DNA from: Oscillospiraceae bacterium
Lineage (GTDB): Bacteria; Bacillota; Clostridia; Oscillospirales; JAAYXM01
Direction: 5' to 3'
Length of the DNA stretch: 64,000 bases
Assembly: GCA_017409405.1 (NCBI GenBank)
Contig: JAFQSU010000078.1
Span: 29,772-93,771, forward strand
Below the pieces are notes generated by a model. The model saw only the letters and a program-made list of their open reading frames with translations, made no database searches and was not told the DNA's origin. Of the stretch, positions 57,953 to 64,000 are shown piece by piece. Made by a program: the position numbers and the translations under genes. The stretch's first letter is position 1; each line of letters begins with the position of its first letter.

Positions 57953-59119
57953 ATGTATAATATTAAGCTTATGAATAAAATCTCATCTGACGGGCTGAAC
58001 CGTTTGCCGTCAGATACCTTCACCTGCGGCGCAGATGTTACCTCTCCGGATGCGATTCTCGTCCGTTCGGCCGATCTCCACAACGAAGAGTTTAACCCCG
58101 AGCTTCTCTGCATTGCTCGTGCAGGTGCCGGCGTAAACAACATTCCGCTCGACCGCGCAGCAGAAGCAGGCATTGTTGTGTTCAATACTCCCGGTGCTAA
58201 TGCCAACGCTGTTAAAGAGCTCGTTCTTACCGGTCTTTTCCTCGCTTCCCGTAAGATTTTCGAAGGCATTGAGTGGGCAAAAACCTTAAAGGACAGCGGT
58301 GACGAGGTCGGAAAGCTTGTTGAAAAGGGCAAAAGCCAGTTTGTCGGTCCTGAAATCCAGGGCAAAACCCTCGGCGTTATCGGTCTTGGTGCAATCGGCG
58401 TTCTTGTCGCAAACGCAGCCGAAAAGCTCGGCATGAACGTTCTCGGATATGACCCGTATCTTTCTGTCGAAGCTGCATGGAGCGTATCACGCAACATCCG
58501 CCACTGCACAGACATCAACGAGATTTACGAAAAGAGCGACTACATCACAATCCATGTTCCTGCAACTCCCGAAACAACGGGAATGATCAACGCAAAAACA
58601 ATTTCTGTTATGAAGGACGGTGTCCGCATACTGAACTTTGCTCGCGGCACACTTGTCAATACAGATGATATAATAAAAGAACTTGCAAGCGGCAAGGTCG
58701 CAAAGTATGTTACAGACTTCCCGGATGCGGCTCTTATCGGTACAGAAAACGTAATCGCACTTCCGCACCTCGGCGCATCAACTCCCGAAAGTGAAGAAAA
58801 CTGCGCTATTATGGCAGTTGATGAGTTGAAGAAATATATCCTCAGCGGTAACATCAAAAACTCTGTAAACTTCCCGTCAGTAACAATGCCGATGAGCGGT
58901 GTGTGCCGTGTCTGTGTTCTTCACAAGAATGTTCCAAACACTGTTAACAGCATCACCTCAGTCGTATCGGATGCAGGTCTCAATATCGCAAACATGCAGA
59001 ATGCATCAAAGCGTGACTGGGCCTATACCGTGCTTGACCTTGACAATGATGCGGATAACTCACTTCTTGATAAAATCTCCGCACTTGACAACATTGTCCG
59101 TGCAAGAATTATAAAATAA
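57953..59119 (+). CDS. serA: D-3-phosphoglycerate dehydrogenase
   Basis: The 388-aa NAD enzyme oxidises 3-phosphoglycerate, committing carbon to serine. The N-terminal substrate domain leads to VFNTPGANANAVKELVLTG near residue 78; the Rossmann motif is GVIGLGAIGVLVANAAEKLG near residue 141; the catalytic Arg/Glu/His sets include NFARGTLVNTDD and LPHLGASTPESEENCA. A C-terminal ACT domain (from about residue 318) suggests feedback by serine. It is the short type without the intervening ASB domain. Confidence 0.95.
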   Translation: MYNIKLMNKISSDGLNRLPSDTFTCGADVTSPDAILVRSADLHNEEFNPELLCIARAGAGVNNIPLDRAAEAGIVVFNTPGANANAVKELVLTGLFLASRKIFEGIEWAKTLKDSGDEVGKLVEKGKSQFVGPEIQGKTLGVIGLGAIGVLVANAAEKLGMNVLGYDPYLSVEAAWSVSRNIRHCTDINEIYEKSDYITIHVPATPETTGMINAKTISVMKDGVRILNFARGTLVNTDDIIKELASGKVAKYVTDFPDAALIGTENVIALPHLGASTPESEENCAIMAVDELKKYILSGNIKNSVNFPSVTMPMSGVCRVCVLHKNVPNTVNSITSVVSDAGLNIANMQNASKRDWAYTVLDLDNDADNSLLDKISALDNIVRARIIK

Positions 59120-59127
59120 TATCAGAT

Positions 59128-59152
59128 ACAAGCGAGCTTTCAGCTCGCTTGT
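59128..59152 (+). terminator. Hairpin after serA
   Basis: ACAAGCGAGCT/AGCTCGCTTGT, 11-bp stem, TTC loop, 8 bases after the stop; no T-run, so termination is moderate at best. Confidence 0.55.
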
Positions 59153-59182
59153 TGCAATATGTACATACGGAAGTGAAATTTT

Positions 59183-59887
59183 ATGATAGGCGTAATCGTA
59201 AACACGCTGACTGTTCTTGTCGGGAGCTTTCTCGGTCTTCTTCTTAAAAAAGGAATCCCCGAGCGTGTTTCAAAATCTGTAATGGTCGCCATCGGGCTTT
59301 GCACCGTTTATATCGGCATCGACGGCGCGATGAGCGGTGAAAATACCATTGTTCTCATCGTTTCCATGGTTCTCGGCACGATTGTCGGCACTTTTCTTGA
59401 TATCGATGGCAAAATCAATAGCGTTGGCCTTTTCTTTGAGCGTAAGATGAAAAGAAAAGACGGAAAAAGCACAATAGCCGAAGGCTTTATGACCGGCAGT
59501 CTTCTCTTCTGCGTAGGAGCCATGACTATTGTCGGCTCACTCAACTCAGGTCTTTCGGGTGACCACACGCTGATACTCACAAAGTCAGTGCTTGACCTCA
59601 TTTCATCGTGCATGCTCGCAAGCACCCTCGGCATCGGCGTTATGTTTGCGGCGATATTTGTTTTTGTTTTTCAGGGGGTGCTCGTTTTGTGCGCAGGACT
59701 TTTGCAAAACGTACTCAGCGATGCTTCGCTGATTGCAGAAATCACATGTGCCGGCAGTGTAATAATCATCGGGCTTGGGCTTAATATCCTCGGCATCTCA
59801 AAGTTTAAGGTTGCTGATATGCTGCCTGCTATCATATTTGTCCCGATTATTTACTTTCTTTTCGGGCTTATCCCGATATCTCTTTAA
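59183..59887 (+). CDS. DUF554 membrane protein
   Basis: The 234-aa protein has six or seven hydrophobic helices and the DUF554 hallmarks: MIGVIVNTLTVLVGSFLGLL at the start, SMVLGTIVGTFLDIDGKIN near residue 60 and EGFMTGSLLFCVGAMTIVGS near residue 99. DUF554 proteins occur widely in Firmicutes; their substrate is unknown. It starts 63 bases after serA with its own end terminator at 59892-59932. Confidence 0.85.
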   Translation: MIGVIVNTLTVLVGSFLGLLLKKGIPERVSKSVMVAIGLCTVYIGIDGAMSGENTIVLIVSMVLGTIVGTFLDIDGKINSVGLFFERKMKRKDGKSTIAEGFMTGSLLFCVGAMTIVGSLNSGLSGDHTLILTKSVLDLISSCMLASTLGIGVMFAAIFVFVFQGVLVLCAGLLQNVLSDASLIAEITCAGSVIIIGLGLNILGISKFKVADMLPAIIFVPIIYFLFGLIPISL

Positions 59888-59891
59888 AATA

Positions 59892-59932
59892 AAAAAACAG
59901 GACTTGAAGTTGAAGTTGAAGTCCTGTTTTTT
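59892..59932. terminator. Bidirectional terminator
   Basis: AAAAAACAGGACTT and its complement form a 14-bp stem around a 13-base loop of GAAGTT repeats, between converging DUF554 and DUF362 genes. Confidence 0.75.
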
Positions 59933-60797
59933 ATTTTATCTCTATAAGCTCATACTCGCGCACGCCAAGACCAATATCTGCCGCAGCATCTATGGTATGT
60001 GTTCCGTTACGGCTCTCTATCCGTTCAATGAGATGTGGCTTTCCGGGGTCGGAGCATGCATATACAAGGTCAACACACGCACGGTCAATGGCAACGGGGT
60101 CAAGCGATGCAAGAATGCCTATATCTGCAATGCACGGATCCTCGGCAACCGCACAGCAGTCACAGTCTACGCTCATGTTTTTCATGACATTGATGTATAC
60201 TATATTTCCGTCAAAGAGGTCTGCAACCGATTTTGCCGCATCTGCCATAGCCTCTAAAAACCTGTCGTGCTCTGCCGTCCACTTTTCCTCCGGCACACCC
60301 ACGCCGTGGATATATGCCTTTCCGTATGACGAAGCAACGCCTATGGATATCTGCTTTATAGCACCGCCGTACCCTCCCATCGGGTGTCCCTTGAAATGAG
60401 AAAGCACAAGCATTGAATCGTAGTTTTTAAGGTTTTTACCTACAAAATTTTTGGAAATAGCTCTGCCTTTCGGAATGTCAAGAACGAGGTCAGGTCCTTC
60501 CGCATCCAATATGTCAACATCAAAAAACTCCGTCCAGCCATGCTCATCCATGAGTCTTCTGTGTTTCTCGGTTGTGTCGCGTTCACCCTCGTAGGCGGTA
60601 TTGCATTCAACAACAGTTCCGTTTACATGTTCAATCACGGGCTTCCAGAAATCCGGTCTGAGAAAGTTCTGGTTCCCCTTTTCACCGGAATGAAGCTTGA
60701 TGGCAGTTTTCCCCGAAAGCTTCTTTTCGCAGATATCAAAAAGCTCAACTACCTTTTCGGGCGTAATTTCTCTTGAAAAATATACCTTTGCACTCAT
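59931..60797 (-). CDS. DUF362 domain protein
   Basis: The 288-aa protein belongs to DUF362, which often precedes a 4Fe-4S ferredoxin domain. The core MLVLSHFKGHPMGGYGGAIK near residue 128 and DIGILASLDPVAIDRACVDL near residue 225 are conserved. A CDCC cluster lies near residue 212 (VDCDCCAVAEDPCIADIG), but the two CxxCxxCxxxCP ferredoxin motifs are missing, so this is a short form. It is alone and divergent from the frameshifted gene. The biochemical role is unknown. Confidence 0.82.
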   Translation of the reverse strand: MSAKVYFSREITPEKVVELFDICEKKLSGKTAIKLHSGEKGNQNFLRPDFWKPVIEHVNGTVVECNTAYEGERDTTEKHRRLMDEHGWTEFFDVDILDAEGPDLVLDIPKGRAISKNFVGKNLKNYDSMLVLSHFKGHPMGGYGGAIKQISIGVASSYGKAYIHGVGVPEEKWTAEHDRFLEAMADAAKSVADLFDGNIVYINVMKNMSVDCDCCAVAEDPCIADIGILASLDPVAIDRACVDLVYACSDPGKPHLIERIESRNGTHTIDAAADIGLGVREYELIEIK

Positions 60798-60963
60798 ACT
60801 TTTACTCCTTTCACATTGCTATTATTTTTCATTTTTTATATCAATATTCAATTATTATTTTAATATAAAACCATTGTTTTGTCCATAGATATATGTTTTG
60901 TGAATTGAATTCTTTTTTAATTCTGTTAATATACAAAATATACAATTTAAAGAGGTGGTTTGA

Positions 60964-61892
60964 ATGACAAAAAAAGTATATTTTTTTATCGACGACGTAA
61001 TCTGGGCACTTCGTGACATCACCCGCGAAAAACCGAAAAGTGCTTTTGACCAGCACTTTTTCAAAACGCTGAAAGAGTGCCATGACAAATACGGTGCAAA
61101 GGTTCAGTTGAATCTTTTTTATCGCACTGATTTTTTTACGGAAATGACGAATTTACGCTTTCAGACGTAACGGACGCATATAAGGCCGAATTTTCAGCTG
61201 CATCCGACTGGCTTAAATTCGCTTTTCACTCAAAACAAGAATTCCCTGACTATCCCTTTATAAATGCAAAATACGAGGATGTCCGGACGTTGTTTGAGCT
61301 GATAAAATCAGAGGTTTTGCGCTTCGCCGGAGAGAACTCCTTTGCTTACGGAGTTACTCCGCACTGGGGGCCAATAAGCCGCGAGGCATGTCTTGCTCTG
61401 CGTGACTGCGGAATGAAAGTTTTGTGGGCATCACTCGGTGAAAAGTCAGACTATAACGGAGACCCGTCTTCTCTCCCCTACGGTCATGCCGGACGTCTTT
61501 TACAGAACAGGCAGCCTGAAACAATGCTGTTTTTACGCAAAAGCCGTGATTTTGCAATCGAAAAATCCATATGCGGCTATAATCATCTTTCTGCCGAAGA
61601 CGGAGAGTCTACTCTTTCAAATTTCAACACCGTTGTTGATAAGGAAACGGGCATCCATATGAAGGTTTTCGGAAAATGCAGCCCGATAAATCTTTTAAAT
61701 GACGAAACATTTGAAACTGACTTTGTTCCGCTCCTGGATGACGAATATCTCTGTATCGTTTCACACGAGCAATATTCTTATCCGGACTACTATGCATACC
61801 AACCCGATCATTCGGCAAGACTTTTGCGTGCATGTGAATGTGCTCACAAGGCAGGATATGAATTCTTCTATATCGAAGAACTCGTGAAATAA
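60964..61892 (+). pseudogene. Deacetylase-like (NodB-fold) gene broken by a one-base deletion
   Basis: Frame 1 codes MTKKVYFFIDDVIWALRDIT... up to 61170; the rest (61131-61892) continues in another frame as FFYGNDEFTLSDVTDAYKAE... to IEELVK. The break is in a run of seven Ts at 61131-61137; with eight Ts one continuous reading frame of about 309 residues results. The N-terminal FFIDDV, the segment YGVTPHWGP and later His-rich parts fit a NodB-like or related barrel enzyme. It lies between DUF362 and a sugar oxidoreductase. A sequencing or assembly error in the homopolymer is possible. Confidence 0.8.
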
Positions 61893-61906
61893 CGGAGGTT
61901 TTAAAA

Positions 61907-62992
61907 ATGCAAAAAGTCGTAAAAATGGGTGTTGTCGGTCTCGGTCGCGGCCGCAACGTAATGAGTGAGATCCTTGAAGAATCCACCGTTAAGCTTGTCT
62001 CCATATGCGACAGCAATGCCGAAAAGCGTGAAGATGCAATAAAGCACTTTTCAAAGCTCGGTGCAAACGACCTGCAGTGCTATGAAGACTTTGACGAGAT
62101 GCTCAAAAGCGACATTGACGCAGTATATATAGCAACAGATGCCATATATCATGTACCGTTTGTAACAAAAGCAATGGAGGCCGGCAAACATGTAATAAGT
62201 GAAATTCCGGCAGTTAACTCCATCGAAGAGGCGAAGCAGCTCAAAGCAGTGGTAGCCGCTCACCCTGAACTCAAATACATGTGCGGTGAAAACTGCTGCT
62301 ACTGGGGAAATCTTCAGGCTTGGAAAACGATGTACAACGACGGTAAGCTTGGCGAAACCGTTTATGCCGAGTCTGAATATTTCCACAGCGTTGCGGATCC
62401 GAAGAATTTTGATGAAAAAAAATATCCCAAAGACCACTGGCGTTCATTTAATCCGGCCATAAAGTATCTTACCCACAACCTCGGTCCGCTTCTCTACATA
62501 ATGAACGACCGCTGTGTAAGCGTTTCCTGCATGGTTCCTGATGTCAAATATAATCCGTATACTTCAACTGAAAATCAGAACGGAATTGCACTGTTCAAGA
62601 CCGCAAAAGGTGCGGTTATAAGAATTTTTATATGCTTCGGAGCATATGCAGGCTTTGGTCATAACTTCAGAATCATCGGCACTCGCGGAACACTTGAGAC
62701 GGACAGCACGAAATATTTGCTTGATGCACATTCGTTTGCAAGATTTTCCGATATCCCGAGTTCCAGGCGCGACCCCATTGAGCTTAATATGACCATCGAA
62801 TCTTTCGGCGGCGGCAAAGGCGGTCACGGCGGCGCAGATAAGAAAATGGTTCTCGATTTTATTAAATGTATTATTGATGACACGCCACCTCCGATAGATG
62901 TCAATCTCGGCATTGCCATGTCGCTTCCCGGAATCATCGCAAGCGAATCTGCACAACAGGGCGGCGCACTTCTCGAAATCCCCGAAATTTAA
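61907..62992 (+). CDS. Gfo/Idh/MocA-family sugar oxidoreductase
   Basis: The 361-aa protein begins KMGVVGLGRGRNVMSEILEE, a Rossmann motif, with AGKHVISEIPAVNSIEEAKQ near residue 95 in place of the usual EKP segment, and CGENCCYWGNLQAWKTMYND near 127. The family His is probably in YLTHNLGPLLYIMND near 186. It follows the broken gene by 14 bases, so the two were once an operon. A FGGGKGGHGGADKKMVLDFI segment near residue 305 is typical of a subgroup in polysaccharide catabolic loci. Confidence 0.86.
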   Translation: MQKVVKMGVVGLGRGRNVMSEILEESTVKLVSICDSNAEKREDAIKHFSKLGANDLQCYEDFDEMLKSDIDAVYIATDAIYHVPFVTKAMEAGKHVISEIPAVNSIEEAKQLKAVVAAHPELKYMCGENCCYWGNLQAWKTMYNDGKLGETVYAESEYFHSVADPKNFDEKKYPKDHWRSFNPAIKYLTHNLGPLLYIMNDRCVSVSCMVPDVKYNPYTSTENQNGIALFKTAKGAVIRIFICFGAYAGFGHNFRIIGTRGTLETDSTKYLLDAHSFARFSDIPSSRRDPIELNMTIESFGGGKGGHGGADKKMVLDFIKCIIDDTPPPIDVNLGIAMSLPGIIASESAQQGGALLEIPEI

Positions 62993-62996
62993 TTTT

Positions 62997-63033
62997 ATCC
63001 CTGCATGCGAAATTCGTGTGCAGGGATTTTTTA
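62997..63033 (+). terminator. Intrinsic terminator after the second oxidoreductase
   Basis: ATCCCTGCATGCGAA pairs over 15 positions (with G-T pairs) with TTCGTGTGCAGGGAT and is followed by six Ts. Confidence 0.8.
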
Positions 63034-63062
63034 TTGACAACAAATCAGGGGCACTATATAAT
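63034..63062 (+). promoter_or_regulatory. Consensus promoter of the membrane protein gene
   Basis: TTGACA (63034-63039), 17-base spacer, TATAAT (63057-63062), the second exact consensus in the window; ribosome site AAAGGAG follows. Confidence 0.85.
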
Positions 63063-63082
63063 AAAACAAAGGAGCTGATACT

Positions 63083-63766
63083 ATGGCACGCCAGATAGTA
63101 AAGGAGTCGTTTTATATACTTTGCAACAGATTTGCCTTTTTTATCCCTCCGGCAATAATTGCTGCAATTCTTACGGTTGCACACTCGTTTTTTCCTCAAT
63201 CGGAAGTCTCCGTATACAGTTTTATCTTCAACTTTTTGATTTGCCTTTTTGCAGAAGTACCGTGCATTGCAGTATACTATGGAAAAGGTCCTGTTGCAAC
63301 GATACGTGACAGACTTCCGTCACTTCTTCTTGTAGTGACACTTCGCTGTCTGTTTTTACTCTGCGCAGGCTTTGTTTCCGATTACATATCAAATGTGATG
63401 GGCGAAGATGCCGGGAAGCTCGTTTTTACCCTTGTTCTTCTGGTCATTCGTACTATTATTGATTTATTCTTTTATTTTACAGTTATAGGAATAATTAAAA
63501 ATGACAGCAGAACAGGTGCGGCAACAACAGCTTCACTGAGCATACTTTCTTCCAATAAGGCCTGGAATATAGGTTTGTATGTCAGAATCATTCTTTTTGA
63601 ATTTGCCGTTCTGCTTGTTTTTGTCCTTGTGATAGCTATTTTAATAGGTGTACTGTCAGCACTTGCACCAATATCTTTATGGCTTATTTTCATTCCCATT
63701 CTCAGCAGTCTTTTTGCAGTATACTTACCAATAAGAATATGCCACTATTATGAGGCAATAAGCTGA
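63083..63766 (+). CDS. Integral membrane protein of unknown function
   Basis: The 227-aa product has about six hydrophobic segments (for example residues 15-34, 43-62, 78-98, 108-134, 168-192 and 195-217) and no recognised domain. It starts MARQIVKESFYILCNRFAFF. The layout resembles small YIP1/DUF-type membrane proteins, but there is no motif to assign. It is transcribed alone from an exact consensus promoter. No neighbours give a hint. Confidence 0.65.
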   Translation: MARQIVKESFYILCNRFAFFIPPAIIAAILTVAHSFFPQSEVSVYSFIFNFLICLFAEVPCIAVYYGKGPVATIRDRLPSLLLVVTLRCLFLLCAGFVSDYISNVMGEDAGKLVFTLVLLVIRTIIDLFFYFTVIGIIKNDSRTGAATTASLSILSSNKAWNIGLYVRIILFEFAVLLVFVLVIAILIGVLSALAPISLWLIFIPILSSLFAVYLPIRICHYYEAIS

Positions 63767-63774
63767 TATTCTTA

Positions 63775-63910
63775 TTGCCAACAAACTGTGCAAAGCACAA
63801 TATCACTCGGCGTAAGCTGAATATCACTGCGCAGCAATATAACTTGCCGAAGGCAAATAGGCTCTTTGTCAATAGTTGGGGTAAAGAGTTAAAATGAAAA
63901 AGTGATTAAG
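63775..63910. repeat. Mosaic of short repeats with AATATCACT units
   Basis: Three near-copies of AATATCACT (63810-63818, 63831-63839 region and AATATAACT shortly after) alternate with short palindromes such as CTTGCCGAAGGCAA. The final part 63860-64000 (TTTGTCAATAGTTGGGG, then GGCAGTCGTCGTTAGGCGGCTG) has no open frame and looks like the edge of a mobile element cut by the window. No transposase is visible. Confidence 0.45.
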
Positions 63911-64000
63911 CAGGCAGTCGTCGTTAGGCGGCTGCTTGTTCGTTGTTGACTTGCTGATGAGAGAATATATGTAAAATACGATTTCTGAATCTGTTAAAAT

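Overview
The window looks like a chromosomal segment of a Gram-positive, strictly anaerobic-type member of the Clostridia. This rests on gene content: RodA, TagA, the CsaB/SLH cell-wall system, EF-P next to a CD1247-type protein, YqeG-AroQ, TepA, RqcH, TrmK, FeoAB and a DUF1858 redox protein. Base composition is moderate and most genes have strong AGGAGG-type ribosome sites. The exact genus cannot be read from the sequence. I see no ribosomal RNA operon, CRISPR array or intact insertion sequence. One tRNA gene, tRNA-Pro(CGG), is present.

Layout. 1-8.6 kb: housekeeping and envelope genes (DUF2156 fragment, tmk, tagA, rodA, a YjjG-like nucleotidase, an alanine/Na symporter, a degenerate deacetylase-like exported protein, CD1247-type protein, efp, aroQ, yqeG). 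8.7-13.7 kb: an unknown protein, then the minus-strand run tepA, DUF1858, trmK, nif3, rqcH. 13.7-15 kb: a small accessory island with an XRE regulator, three evenly spaced operators, a consensus promoter without a recognisable gene, a small Cys-rich ORF and palindromic repeats. 15-19.4 kb: uxaC, a RadC-like protein, feoAB. 19.4-25 kb: secondary cell-wall polysaccharide genes (glycosyltransferase, GT4-CsaB fusion, DUF4330 protein, O-antigen-ligase-like polymerase). 25-25.6 kb: tRNA-Pro with a duplicated 3' end. 25.6-33 kb: transporters, a lipoprotein, a HAD enzyme, CorC/HlyC, Na/Pi symporter and gap. 33-45.4 kb: two large secreted proteins (879 aa, and 2679 aa carrying heparinase II/III-like and SLH domains) and an AraC regulator. 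45.4-49.4 kb: a metallophore-type ABC importer and uxuA. 49.5-52.9 kb: RluA and a CadC/CadA-type metal efflux operon with a separate HMA protein. 52.9-63 kb: an AraC-flanked sugar oxidoreductase/isomerase operon, serC-serA, DUF554, DUF362, a frameshifted deacetylase-like gene and a second sugar oxidoreductase. 63-64 kb: a membrane protein and a repeat-rich end.

How the genes fit together. The CsaB half of the 739-aa fusion would pyruvylate wall polysaccharide, which is the ligand of SLH domains. The 2679-aa protein ends in three SLH domains, so it is probably displayed on that polymer. Its lyase-like domain, together with uxaC, uxuA and several sugar oxidoreductase/isomerase genes, suggests growth on uronate-containing or decorated polysaccharides; this link is inference.

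The most notable observations are: (i) a ~175-residue module of no family I recognise that occurs six times in the two adjacent secreted proteins, in the giant one as a repeating module-Big2-Big2 unit; (ii) palindromic repeat units resembling an intergenic element that are read in frame as linkers around the SLH domains; (iii) an XRE locus with three 14-bp operators spaced exactly 48 bp apart that bracket a promoter pointing at no clear gene; and (iv) several proteins that keep a fold but have lost catalytic motifs.
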